DNA of 64,000 nucleotides from Hydractinia symbiolongicarpus (taxonomy: Eukaryota > Cnidaria > Hydrozoa > Anthoathecata > Hydractiniidae): assembly GCF_029227915.1 (NCBI RefSeq), contig NC_079877.1, positions 5,272,001 to 5,336,000 of the forward strand. Reading direction: 5' to 3'. The position numbers and the translations under genes are program-made. The notes under the pieces are model-generated. The model ran no database searches. It saw only the letters and a list, made by a program, of their open reading frames with translations, and was not told the DNA's origin. Positions within the stretch are counted from its first letter, which is position 1; each line of letters begins with the position of its first letter. Below, in pieces: positions 38,971-51,574 of this stretch.

Positions 38971-39840
38971 ATTTATAAAAACTACAAGTCTCATGGGCTT
39001 TAGTGGTGAAAAAATAATTTAAAAAATCGTTCTGGAAATGAGTTTACTTACAGGGTACTTTCTTTGTATACATTCGACTCTACGTGCCAAGCCCGGGATT
39101 TACGGGAAATCGCGGGTTTTCGTTTGCCAGCAATTAAACTTCTTTTATTCAGCGTCTCATCAAAAATGAAAACATTTTTGAAAACTACAAGTCTCATGCG
39201 TTTTAGTGGTGAAAAAATTATTTAAAAAATCATTCGGGAAATGATTTTACTCCCTGGGTACTTTTTTTGTATACTTTTGACTATACGGGCCAAGCCGGGA
39301 TTTACGGGAAATCGCGGGTTTTCGTTTGCCGGCGATTAAACTTCTTTTATTCAGCGTCTCATCAAAAATGAAAACATTTTAAAAAACTACAAGTCTCATG
39401 GGCTTTAGTGGTAAAAAAATAATTTAAAAAATCGTTCTGGAAATGAGTTTACTCACAGGGTACTTTCTTTGCATACATTTGACTATACGTGCCAAGCCCG
39501 GGATTTACGGGAAATCGCGGGTTTTCGTTTGCTGGCGATTAAACTTCTTATATTCAGCGTCTCATCAAAAATGAAAACATTTTTAAAAACTACAAGTCTT
39601 ATGCGTTTTAGTGGTGAAAAAATAATTTAAAAAATCGTTCTGGAAATGAGTTTACTCCCTGGGTACTTTCTTTGTATACTTTTAACTATACGGGCCGAGT
39701 CCGGGATTTAGGGAAATCGCAGGTTTTCGTTTGCCGGCGATTAAACTGCTTTTATTCAGCGTCTCATCAAAAATGAAAAAATTTTTGAAAATTACAAGTC
39801 TCATGCGTTTTAGTGGTGAAAAAATAATTTAAAAAATCGT
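38971..39840 (+). repeat. Mixed monomers; third copy of the ATGATTTTACTC module
   Basis: About four plus-orientation monomers. The pair at about 39,230-39,500, GGGAAATGATTTTACTC then CATGGGCTTTAGTGG and CTCACAGGG, matches those at 33,761 and 35,179 (4,057 bp from the latter). Confidence 0.7.
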
Positions 39841-42800
39841 TTGGGAAATGAGTTTACTTCCTGGGTACTTTCTTTGTATACTTTTGACTATACGGGTCAA
39901 GCCGGGATGTACGGGAAATCGCGGGTTTTTGTTTGCCGGCGATTAAACTTCTTTTATTCAGCGTCTTAGCAAAAATGAAAACATTTTTATAAACTACAAG
40001 TCTTATGCGTTTTAGTGGTGAAAAAGTAATTTAAAAAATCGTTCGGGAAATGAGTTTACTGCCTGGGTACTTTCTTTGTATACTTTTGACTATACGGGCC
40101 GAGTCCAGGATTTACGGGAAATTGCGGGTTTTAGTTTGCCGGCGATTAAACTGCTTTTATTCAGCGTCTCATCAAAAATGAAAATATTTTTAAATACTAC
40201 AAGTCTCATGCGTTTAGTGGTAAAAAAATAATATAAAAAATCGTTCGGGAAATGAGTTTACTCCCTGGGTACTTTCTTTGTATACATTCAACTATATGTG
40301 CCAAGCCCGGGATTTACGGAAAATCGCGGGTTTTCGTTTGCCGGCGATTAAACTGCTTTTATTCAGCGTCTCATCAAAAATGAAAACATTCTTGAAAACT
40401 ACAAGTCTCATGCGTTTTAGTGGTGAAATAATAATTTAAAAAATCGTTTGGGAAATGAGTTTACTCCCTGGGTACTTTCTTTGTATACTTTTGACTATAC
40501 GGGCCGAGTCCAGGATTTACGGGAAATCGCAGGTTTTCGTTTGCCGGCAATTAAACGTCTTTTATTCAGCGTCTCATCAAAAATAAAAACATTTTTAAAA
40601 ACTACAAGTCTCATGCGTTTTAGTGGTGAAAAAGTAATTTAAAAAATCGTTCGGGAAATGAGTTTACTCCCTGGGTACTTTCTTTGTATACTTTTGACTA
40701 TACGGGCCAAGCCCGGGATTTACGAGAAATCGCGGATTTTTGTTTGCCGGCGATTAAACTTCTTTTATTCAGCGTCCCATCAAATATGAAAATATTTTTG
40801 AAAACTACAAGTCTCATGCGTTTTAGTGGTGAAAAAATAATTTAAAAAATCGTTTGGGAAATGAGTTTACTTCCTGGGTACTTTCTTTGTATACTTTTGA
40901 CTATACGGGTCAAGCCGGGATGTACGGGAAATCGCGGGTTTTTGTTTGCCGGCGATTAAACTTCTTTTATTCAGCGTCTTAGCAAAAATGAAAACATTTT
41001 TATAAACTACAAGTCTTATGCGTTTTAGTGGTGAAAAAGTAATTTAAAAAATCGTTCGGGAAATGAGTTTACTCCCTGGGTACTTTCTTTGTATACTTTT
41101 CACTATACGGGCCGAGTCCAGGATTTACGGGAAATTGCGGGTTTTCGTTTGCCGGCGATTAAACTGCTTTTATTCAGCGTCTCATCAAAAATGAAAATAT
41201 TTTTAAATACTACAAGTCTCATGCGTTTAGTGGTAAAAAAATAATATAAAAAATCGTTCGGGAAATGAGTTTACTCCCTGGGTACTTTCTTTGTATACAT
41301 TCAAGTGCCAAGCCCGGGATTTACGGGAAATCGCGGGTTTTCCTTTGCCGGCGATTAAACTGCTTTTATTCAGCGTCTCATCAAAAATGAAAACATTCTT
41401 GAAAACTACAAGTCTCATGCGTTTTAGTGGTGAAATAATAATTTAAAAAATCGTTTGGGAAATGAGTTTACTCCCTGGGTACTTTCTTTGTATACTTTTG
41501 ACTATACGGGCCGAGTCCAGGATTTACGGGAAATCGCAGGTTTTCGTTTGCCGGCGATTAAACGTCTTTTATTCAGCGTCTCATCAAAAATAAAAACATT
41601 TTTAAAAACTACAAGTCTCATGCGTTTTAGTGGTGAAAAAGTAATTTAAAAAATCGTTCGGGAAATGAGTTTACTCCCTGGGTACTTTCTTTGTATACTT
41701 TTGACTATACGGGCCAAGCCCGGGATTTACGAGAAATCGCGGATTTTTGTTTGCCGGCGATTAAACTTCTTTTATTCAGCGTCCCATCAAATATGAAAAT
41801 ATTTTTGAAAACTACAAGTCTCATGCGTTTAGTGGTAAAAAAATAATATAAAAAATCGTTCGGGAAATGAGTTTACTCCCTGGGTACTTTCTTTGTATAC
41901 TTTTGACTATACGGGCCAAGCCCGGGATTTACGGGAAATCGCGGGTTTTCGTTTGCCGGCGATTGAACTTCTTTTATTCAGCGTCTCATCAAAAATGAAA
42001 ACATTTTTAAAAACTACAAGTCTTATGCGTTTTAGTGGTGAAAAAGTAATTTAAAAAATCGTTCGGGAAATGAATTTACTCCCTGGGTACTTTCTTTGTA
42101 TACTTTTAACTATACGGGCCAAGTCCAGGATTTACGGGAAATCGCGGGTTTTCGTTTGCCGGCGATTAAACTGCTTTTATTCAGCGTCTCATCAAAAATG
42201 AAAACATTCTTGAAAACTACAAGTCTCATGCCATTTAGTGGTGAAATAATAATTTAAAAAATCGTTTGGGAAAAGAGTTTACTCCCTGGGTACTTTCTTT
42301 GTATACTTTTGACTATACGGGCCGAGTCCAGGATTTACGGGAAATCGCAGGTTTTCGTTTGCCGGCGATTAAACTTCTTTTATTCAGCGTCTCATCAAAA
42401 ATAAAAACATTTTTAAAAACTACAAGTCTCATGCGTTTTAGTGGTGAAAAAGTAATTTAAAAAATCGTTCGGGAAATGAATTTACTCCCTGGGTACTTTC
42501 TTTGTATACTTTTGACTATACGTGCCAAGCCCGGGATTTACGAGGAATCGCGGATTTTTGTTTGCCGGCGATTAAACTTCTTTTATTCAGCGTCCCATCA
42601 AATATGAAAATATTTTTGAAAACTACAAGTCTCATGCGTTTAGTGGTAAAAAAATAATTTAAAATATCGTTCTGGAAATGAGTTTACTCCCTGGGTACTT
42701 TCTTTGTATACTTTTGACTATACGGGCCAAGCCCGGGATTTACGGGAAATCGCGGGTTTTCGTTTGCCGGCGATTAAACTTCTTTTATTCAGCGTCTCAT

Positions 42801-43400
42801 CAAAAATGAAAACATTTTTAAAAACTACAAGTCTTATGCGTTTTAGTGGTGAAAAAATAATTTAAAATATCGTTCTGGAAATGAGTTTACTCCCTGGGTA
42901 TTTTCTTTGTATACTTTTGACTATACGGCCCAGTCCGGGATTTAGGGAAATCGCAGGTTTTCGTTTGCCGGCGATTAAACTTCTTTTATTCAGCGTCTCA
43001 TCAAAAATGAAAACATTTTTGAAAACTACAAGTCTCATGCGTTTTAGTGGTGAAAAAATAATTTAAGAAATCGTTCGGGAAATGAGTTTAGTCCCTGGGT
43101 ACTTTCTTTGTATACTTTTGACTATACGGGCCAAGCCCGGGATTTACGGGAAATCGCGGGTTTTCGTTTGCCGGCGATTAAACGTCTTTTATTCAGCGTC
43201 TCATCAAAAATGAAAACATTTTTAAAAACTACAAGTCTTATGCGTTTTAGTGGTGACAAAATAATTTAAAATATCGTTCTGGAAATGAGTTTACTCCCTG
43301 GGTACTTTCTTTGTGTACTTTTGACTATACGGGCCGAGGCCGGGATTTAGGGAAATCGCAGGTTTTCGTTTGCCGGCGATTAAACTTCTTTTATTCAGCG
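39841..43400 (+). repeat. Segmental block A, repeated at 46.3-48.7 kb
   Basis: A complex run of at least 17 monomers. Within it GGGTCAAGCCGGGATGTACG occurs at 39,894 and 40,907 (1,013 bp), and the AAACGTCTTTT/CAAAAATAAAAAC monomer at 40,448 and 41,455 (1,007 bp). The monomer near 41,290 has lost about six bases (CATTCAAGTGCC for CATTCGACTATACGTGCC), which accounts for the short step. It contains the diverged CGTTTAGTGGTA class also typical of 20-25 kb; 40,192-40,723 is collinear with 23,380-23,911 at 16,812 bp. Confidence 0.8.
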
Positions 43401-46310
43401 TCTCATCAAAAATGAAAACATTTTTAAAAACTACAAGTCTCATGCGTTTTAGTGGTGAAAAAATAATTTAAAATATCGTTCTGGAAATGAGTTTACTCCC
43501 TGGGTACTTTCTTTGTATACTTTTGACTATACGGGCCGAGTCCGGTATTTAGGGAAATCGCAGGTTTTCGTTTGCCGGCGATTAAACTTCTTTTATTCAG
43601 CGTCTCATCAAAAATGAAAACATTTTTAAAAACTACAAGTCTCATGCGTTTTAGTGGTGAAAAAATAATTTAAAAAATCGTTCTGAAAATGAGTTTACTC
43701 ACAGGGTACTTTCTTTGTATACATTTGACTATACGTGCCAAGCCCGGGATTTAGGGAAATCGCAGGTTTTCGTTTGCCGGCGATTAAACTTCTTTTATTC
43801 AGCGTCTCATCAAAAATGAAAACATTTTTGAAAACTACAAGTCTCATGCGTTTTAGTGGTGAAAAAATAATTTAAAAAATCGTTCGGGAAATGAGTTTAC
43901 TCCCTGGGTACTTTCTTTGTATACTTTTGACTATACGGGCCAAGCCCGGGAATTACGGGAAATCGCGGGTTTTCGTTTGCCGGCGATTAAACTTCTTTTA
44001 TTCAGCGTCTCATCAAAAATGAAAACATTTTTAAAAACTACAAGTCTTATGCATTTTAGTGGTGAAAAAATAATTTAAAATATCGTTCTGGAAATGAGTT
44101 TACTCCCTGGGTACTTTCTTTGTATACTTTTGACTATACCGGCCGAGTCCGGTATTTAGGGAAATCGCAGGTTTTCGTTTGCCGGCGATTAAACTTCTTT
44201 TATTCAGCGTCTCATCAAAAATGAAAACATTTTTAAAAACTACAAGTCTCATGCGTTTTAGTGGTGAAAAAATAATTTAAAAAATCGTTCTGGAAATGAG
44301 TTTACTCACAGGGTACTTTCTTTGTATACATTCGACTATACGTGCCAAGCCCGGGATTTAGGGAAATCGCAGGTTTTCGTTTGCCGGCGATTAAACTTCT
44401 TTTATTCAGCGTCTCATCAAAAATGAAAACATTTTTGAAAACTACAAGTCTCATGCGTTTTAGTGGTGAAAAAATAATTTAAAAAATCGTTCGGGAAATG
44501 AGTTTACTCCCTGGGTACTTTCTTTGTATACTTTTGACTATACGGGCCAAGCCCGGGATTTACGGGAAATCGCGGGTTTTCGTTTGCCGGCGATTAAACT
44601 TCTTTTATTCAGCGTCTCATCAAAAATGAAAACATTTTTAAAAACTACAAGTCTTATGCATTTTAGTGGTGAAAAAATAATTTAAAATATCGTTCTGGAA
44701 ATGAGTTTACTCCCTGGGTACTTTCTTTGTATACTTTTGACTATACGGGCCGAGTCCGGGATTTAGGGAAATCGCAGGTTTTCGTTTGCCGGCGATTAAA
44801 CTTCTTTTATTCAGCGTCTCATCAAAAATGAAAACATTTTTAAAAACTACAAGTCTCATGCGTTTTAGTGGTGAAAAAATAATTTAAAATATCGTTCTGG
44901 AAATGAGTTTACTCCCTGGGTACTTTCTTTGTATACTTTTGACTATACGGGCCGAGTCCGGTATTTAGGGAAATCGCAGGTTTTCGTTTGCCGGCGATTA
45001 AACTTCTTTTATTCAGCGTCTCATCAAAAATGAAAACATTTTTAAAAACTACAAGTCTCATGCGTTTTAGTGGTGAAAAAATCATTTAAAAAATCGTTCT
45101 GGAAATGAGTTTACTCACAGGGTACTTTCTTTGTATACATTCGACTATACGTGCCAAGCCCGGGATTTAGGGAAATCGCAGGTTTTCGTTTGCCGGCGAT
45201 TAAACTTCTTTTATTCAGCGTCTCATCAAAAATGAAAACATTTTTGAAAACTACAAGTCTCATGCGTTTTAGTGGTGAAAAAATAATTTAAAAAATCGTT
45301 CGGGAAATGAGTTTACTCCCTGGGTACTTTCTTTGTATACTTTTGACTATACGGGCCAAGCCCGGGATTTACGGGAAATCGCGGGTTTTCGTTTGCCGGC
45401 GATTAAACTTCTTTTATTCAGCGTCTTATCAAAAATGAAAACATTTTTAAAAACTACAAGTCTTATGCATTTTAGTGGTGAAAAAATAATTTAAAATATC
45501 GTTCTGGAAATGAGTTTACTCCCTGGGTACTTTCTTTGTATACTTTTGACTATACCGGCCGAGTCCGGTATTTAGGGAAATCGCAGGTTTTCGTTTGCCG
45601 GCGATTAAACTTCTTTTATTCAGCGTCTCATCAAAAATGAAAACATTTTTAAAAACTACAAGTCTCATGCGTTTTAGTGGTGAAAAAATAATTTAAAAAA
45701 TCGTTCTGGAAATGAGTTTACTCACAGGGTACTTTCTTTGTATACATTCGACTATACGTGCCAAGCCCGGGATTTAGGGAAATCGCAGGTTTTCGTTTGC
45801 CGGCGATTAAACTTCTTTTATTCAGCGTCTCATCAAAAATGAAAACATTTTTGAAAACTACAAGTCTCATGCGTTTTAGTGGTGAAAAAATAATTTAAAA
45901 AATCGTTCGGGAAATGAGTTTACTCCCTGGGTACTTTCTTTGTATACTTTTGACTATACGGGCCAAGCCCGGGATTTACGGGAAATCGCGGGTTTTCGTT
46001 TGCCGGCGATTAAACTACTTTTATTCAGCGTCTCATCAAAAATGAAAACATTTTTAAAAACTACAAGTCTTATGCATTTTAGTGGTGAAAAAATAATTTA
46101 AAATATAGTTCTGGAAATGAGTTTACTCCCTGGGTACTTTCTTTGTATACTTTTGACTATACCGGCCGAGTCCGGGATTTAGGGAAATCGCAGAATTTCG
46201 TTTGCCGGCGATTAAACTTCTTTTATTCAGCGTCTCATCAAAAATGAAAACATTTTTGAAAACTACAAGTCTCATGCGTTTTAGTGGTGAAAAAATAATT
46301 TAAAAAATCG
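43401..46310 (+). repeat. Alternating 3- and 4-monomer HOR with TGCATTTTAG marker
   Basis: CGTGCCAAGCCCGGGATTTAGGG occurs near 43,733, 44,341, 45,151 and 45,758, steps of about 608, 810 and 607. Linked markers are CTTATGCATTTTAGTGG and CTATACCGGCCGAGTCCGG (44,139, 45,555, 46,162). A unit therefore has either three or four monomers, as if one monomer of the dimeric part was lost or gained between copies. Confidence 0.78.
43810..43831. repeat. Conserved dyad in the monomer (9-bp stem, 4-nt loop)
   Basis: Left arm TCAAAAATG at 43,810-43,818, loop AAAA, right arm CATTTTTGA at 43,823-43,831: a perfect inverted repeat in one copy, found in very many monomers of both arms. Copies with TTTTTAAAAAC instead of TTTTTGAAAAC keep only the inner 7-bp stem. 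The class with TCAAAAAAG and CATTCTTGA (common after 51.6 kb) breaks the inner symmetry. It could be a protein-binding dyad or a small cruciform, or a by-product of A/T richness; the sequence alone does not decide. Confidence 0.75.
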
Positions 46311-48720
46311 TTTGGGAAATGAGTTTACTTCCTGGGTACTTTCTTTGTATACTTTTGACTATACGGGCCAAGCCGGGATGTACGGGAAATCGCGGGTTTT
46401 TGTTTGCCGGCGATTAAACTTCTTTTATTCAGCGTCTCAGCAAAAATGAAAAAATTTTTATAAACTACAAGTCTTATGCGTTTTAGTGGTGAAAAAGTAA
46501 TTTAAAAAATCGTTCGGGAAATGAGTTTACTCCCTGGGTACTTTCTTTGTATACTTTTGACTATACGGGCCGAGTCCAGGATTTACGGGAAATTGCGGGT
46601 TTTCGTTTGCCGGCGATTAAACTGCTTTTATTCAGCGTCTCATCAAAAATGAAAACATTCTTGAAAACTACAAGTCTCATGCGTTTTAGTGGTGAAATAA
46701 TAATTTAAAAAATCGTTTGGGAAATGAGTTTACTCCCTGGGTACTTTCTTTGTATACTTTTGACTATACGGGCCGAGTCCAGGATTTACGGGAAATCGCA
46801 GGTTTTCGTTTGCCGGCGATTAAACGTCTTTTATTCAGCGTCTCACAAAAATAAAAACATTTTTAAAAACTACAAGTCTCATGCGTTTTAGTGGTGAAAA
46901 AGTAATTTAAAAAATCGTTCGGGAAATGAGTTTACTTCCTGGGTACTTTCTTTGTATACTTTTGACTATACGGGCCAAGCCCGGGATTTACGAGAAATCG
47001 CGGATTTTTGTTTGCCGGCGATTAAACTTCTTTTATTCAGCGTCCCATCAAATATGAAAATATTTTTGAAAACTACAAGTCTCATGCGTTTAGTGGTAAA
47101 AAAATAATATAAAAAATCGTTCGGGAAATGAGTTTACTCCCTGGGTACTTTCTTTGTATACTTTTGACTATACGGGCCAAGCCCGGGATTTACGGGAAAT
47201 CGCGGGTTTTCGTTTGCCGGCGATTAAACTTCTTTTATTCAGCGTCTCAGCAAAAATGAAAACATTTTTAAAAACTACAAGTCTTATGCGTTTTAGTGGT
47301 GAAAAAGTATTTTAAAAAATCGTTCGGGATATGAATTTACTCCCTGGGTACTTTCTTTGTATACTTTTAACTATACGGGCCGAGTCCAGGATTTACGGGA
47401 AATCGCGGGTTTTCGTTTGCCGGCGATTAAACTGCTTTTATTCAGCGTCTCATCAAAAATGAAAACATTCTTGAAAACTACAAGTCTCATGCGATTTAGT
47501 GGTGAAATAATAATTTAAAAAATCGTTTGGGAAATGAGTTTACTCCCTGGGTACTTTCTTTGTATACTTTTGACTATACGGGCCGAGTCCAGGATTTACG
47601 GGAAATCGCAGGTTTTCGTTTGCCGGCGATTAAACTTCTTTTATTCAGCGTCTCATCAAAAATAAAAACATTTTTAAAAACTACAAGTCTCATGCGTTTT
47701 AGTGGTGAAAAAGTAATTTAAAAAATCGTTCGGGAAATGAATTTACTCCCTGGGTACTTTCTTTGTATACTTTTGACTATACGTGCCAAGCCCGGGATTT
47801 ACGAGATATCGCGGATTTTTGTTTGCCGGCGATTAAACTTCTTTTATTCAGCGTCCCATCAAATATGAAAATATTTTTGAAAACTACAAGTCTCATGCGT
47901 TCAGTGGTAAAAAAATAATATAAAAAATCGTTCGGGAAATGAGTTTACTCCCTGGGTACTTTCTTTGTATACTTTTGCCTATACGGGCCAAGCCCGGGAT
48001 TTACGGGAAATCGCGGGTTTTCGTTTGCCGGCGATTAAACTTCTTTTATTCAGCGTCTCATCAAAAATGAAAACATTTTTAAAAACTACAAGTCTTATGC
48101 GTTTTAGTGGTGAAAAAATAATTTAAAATATCGTTCTGGAAATGAGTTTACTCCCTGGGTACTTTCTTTGTATACTTTTGACTATACGGGCCGAGTCCGG
48201 GATTTAGGGAAATCGCAGGTTTTCGTTTGCCGGCGATTAAACTTCTTTTATTCAGCGTCTCATCAAAAATGAAAACATTTTTGAAAACTACAAGTCTCAT
48301 GCGTTTTAGTGGTGAAAAAATAATTTAAGAAATCGTTCGGGAAATGAGTTTAATCCCTGGGTACTTTCTTTGTATACTTTTGACTATACGGGCCAAGCCC
48401 GGGATTTACGGGAAATCGCGGGTTTTCGTTTGCCGGCGATTAAACTTCTTTTATTCAGCGTCTCATCAAAAATGAAAACATTTTTAAAAACTACAAGTCT
48501 TATGCGTTTTAGTGGTGACAAAATAATTTAAAATATCGTTCTGGAAATGAGTTTACTCCCTGGGTACTTTCTTTGTATACTTTTGACTATACGGGCCGAG
48601 TCCGGGATTTAGGGAAATCGCAGGTTTTCGTTTGCCGGCGATTAAACTTCTTTTATTCAGCGTCTCATCAAAAATGAAAACATTTTTAAAAACTACAAGT
48701 CTCATGCGTTTTAGTGGTGA
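46311..48720 (+). repeat. Segmental block B, copy of 40.9-43.4 kb
   Basis: Matches block A in order: GCCGGGATGTACGGG at about 46,372 (40,914); the AAACGTCTTTT monomer at 46,717 (41,455), offset 5,262; the CAAAAATAAAAAC monomer at 47,527 (42,266), 5,261; TTTAAGAAATCG at 48,324 (43,062); GGTGACAAAATAATT at about 48,514 (43,252). The offset before 46.5 kb is 5,458, so block B lacks the roughly 196-bp short monomer of block A. It has its own one-base loss, GTCTCACAAAAAT, near 46,845. Confidence 0.85.
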
Positions 48721-50999
48721 AAAAATAATTTAAAATATCGTTCTGGAAATGAGTTTACTCACAGGGTACTTTCTTTGTATACATTCGACTATACGTGCCA
48801 AGCCCGGGATTTAGGGAAATCGCAGGTTTTCGTTTGCCGGCGATTAAACTTCTTTTATTCAGCGTCTCATCAAAAATGAAAACATTTTTGAAAACTACAA
48901 GTCTCATGCGTTTTAGTGGTGAAAAAATAATTTAAAAAATCGTTCGGGAAATGAGTTTACTCCCTGGGTACTTTCTTTGTATACTTTTGACTATACGGGC
49001 CAAGCCCGGGATTTACGGGAAATCGCGGGTTTTCGTTTGCCGGCGATTAAACTTCTTTTATTCAGCGTCTCATCAAAAATGAAAACATTTTTAAAAACTA
49101 CAAGTCTTATGCGTTTTAGTGGTGAAAAAATAATTTAAAATATCGTTCTGGAAATGAGTTTACTCCCTGGGTACTTTCTTTGTATACTTTTGACTATACG
49201 GGCCGAGTCCGGGATTTAGGGAAATCGCAGAATTTCGTTTGCCGACGATTAAACTTCTTTTATTCAGCGTCTCATCAAAAATGAAAACATTTTTGAAAAC
49301 TACAAGTCTCATGCGTTTTAGTGGTGAAAAAATAATTTAAAAAATCGTTCGGGAAATGAGTTTACTCCCTGGGTACTTTCTTTGTATACTTTTGACTATA
49401 CGAGCCAAGTCGGGATTTACGGGAAATCGCGGGTTTTCGTTTGCCGGCGATTAAACTTCTTTTATTCAGCGTCTCATCAAAAATGAAAACATTTTTAAAA
49501 ACTACAAGTCTTATGCGTTTTAGTGGTGAAAAAATAATTTAAAATATCGTTCTGGAAATGAGTTTACTCCCTGGGTACTTTCTTTGTATACTTTTGACTA
49601 TACGGGCCGAGTCCGGGATTTAGGGAAATCGCAGGTTTTCGTTTGCCGGCGATTAAACTTCTTTTATTCAGCGTCTCATCAAAAATAAAAACATTTTTGA
49701 AAACTACAAGTCTCATGCGTTTTAGTGGTGAAAAAATAATTTAAAAAATCGTTCGGGAAATGAGTTTACTCCCTGGGTACTTTCTTTGTATACTTTTGAC
49801 TATACGAGCCAAGTCGGGATTTACGGGAAATCGCGGGTTTTCGTTTGCCGGCGATTAAACTTCTTTTATTCAGCGTCTCATCAAAAATGAAAACATTTTT
49901 AAAAACTACAAGTCTTATGCGTTTTAGTGGTGAAAAAATAATTTAAAATATCGTTCTGGAAATGAGTTTACTCCCTGGGTACTTTCTTTGTATACTTTTG
50001 ACTATACGGGCCGAGTCCGGGATTTAGGGAAATCGCAGGTTTTCGTTTGCCGGCGATTAAACTTCTTTTATTCAGCGTCTCATCAAAAATGAAAACATTT
50101 TTGAAAACTACAAGTCTCATGCGTTTTAGTGGTGAAAAAATAATTTAAAAAATCGTTCGGGAAATGAGCTTACTCCCTGGGTACTTTCTTTGTATACTTT
50201 TGACTATACGGGCCAAGCCGGGATTTACGGGAAATCGCGGGTTTTCGTTTGCCGGCGATTAAACTCCTTTTATTCAGCGTCTCATCAAAAATGAAAACAT
50301 TTTTAAAAACTACAAGTCTTATGCGTTTTAGTGGTGAAAAAATAATTTAAAAAATCGTTCTGGAAATGAGTTTACTCACAGGGTACTTTCTTTGAAAACA
50401 TTCGACTATACGGGCCAAGCCCGGGATTTACGGGAAATCGCGGGTTTTCGTTTTCCGGCGATTAAACTGCTTTTATTCAGCGTCCCATCAAAAATCAAAA
50501 CATATTTGAAAACTACAAGTCTTATGCGTTTTAGTGGTGAAAAAATAATTTAAAATATCGTTCTGGAAATAAGTTTACTCCCTGGGTACTTTCTTTGTAT
50601 ACTTTTGACTATACGGGCCGAGTCCGGGATTTAGGGAAATCGCAGGTTTTCGTTTGCCGGCGATTAAACTTCTTTTATTCAGCGTCTCATCAAAAATGAA
50701 AACATTTTTGAAAACTACAAGTCTCATGCGTTTTAGTGGTGAAAAAATAATTTAAAAAATCGTTCGGGAAATGAGTTTACTCCCTGGGTACTTTCTTTGT
50801 ATACTTTTGACTATACGGGCCAAGCCGGGATTTACGGGAAATCGCGGGTTTTCGTTTGCCGGCGATTAAACTCCTTTTATTCAGCGTCTCATCAAAAATG
50901 AAAACATTTTTAAAAACTACAAGTCTTATGCGTTTTAGTGGTGAAAAAATAATTTAAAAAATCGTTCTGGAAATGAGTTTACTCACAGGGTACTTTCTT
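48721..50999 (+). repeat. Dimer-based block (~405 bp) like 30-31 kb
   Basis: The classes CCGAGTCCGGGATTTAGGG (with TTCTGGAAATG) and CCAAG-CGGGATTTACGGG (with TTCGGGAAATG) alternate. CGAGCCAAGTCGGG at about 49,401 and 49,806 gives 405 bp. Toward the right end, ACTCC and TTTGAAAACATTCG classes enter (about 50,391), linking it to the 56-63 kb region. Confidence 0.75.
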
Positions 51000-51574
51000 T
51001 GAAAACATTCGACTATACGGGCCAAGCTCGGGATTTACGGGAAATCGCGGGTTTTCGTTTTCCGGCGATTAAACCTCTTTCATTAAGAGTCTCATCAAAA
51101 ATGAAAACATTTTGGAAAACTACAAGTCTCATGCGTTTTAGTGGTGAAAAAAAAATTTTAAAAATCGTTCGGGAAATGAGTTTACTCCCTGGGTACTTTC
51201 TTTGTATACATTCGACTATACGGGCCAAGCCCCGGATTTACGGGAAAACGCGGGATTTCGTTTGCCGGCGATTAAACCTCTTTCATTAAGCGTCTCATAA
51301 AAAATGAAAACATTTTTGAAAACTACAAGTCTCATGCGTTTTAGTGGTGAAAAAATCATTTAAAAAATCGTTGAGGAAATGAGTTTACTCCCTGGGTACT
51401 TTCTTTGTATACTTTTGACTATACGGGCCGAGTCCGGGATTTAGGGAAATCGCAGGTTTTCGTTTGCCGGCGATTAAACTGCTTTTATTCAGCGTCTCAT
51501 CAAAAATGAAAGCATTTTTGAAAACTACAAGTCTCATGCGTTTTAGTGGTGAAAAAATAATTTAAAAAATCGTT
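51000..51574 (+). repeat. Short run of GAAAACATTCG-class monomers
   Basis: Monomers with TTTGAAAACATTCG, TTTTCCGGCG and CTCTTTCATTAAGAGTC or close relatives. Loss of the TAA in the A-tract (AAAAATTTTAAAAATCG near 51,150) opens a 96-codon frame here, judged meaningless. Similar monomers recur at 62.3-63.3 kb. Confidence 0.7.

Noticed and set aside
51000-51289. Longest open frame (96 codons) and dozens of similar 60-91-codon frames as small genes
   Set aside because: All lie in the satellite and repeat every monomer on either strand. They differ only because single-base changes remove or create a stop; for example ATTTCAAAAATC at about 59,474 extends a frame from 64 to 91 codons. Overlapping frames exist on both strands, no ribosome site, splice signal or codon pattern is seen, and the 203-bp period breaks the frame at each copy.
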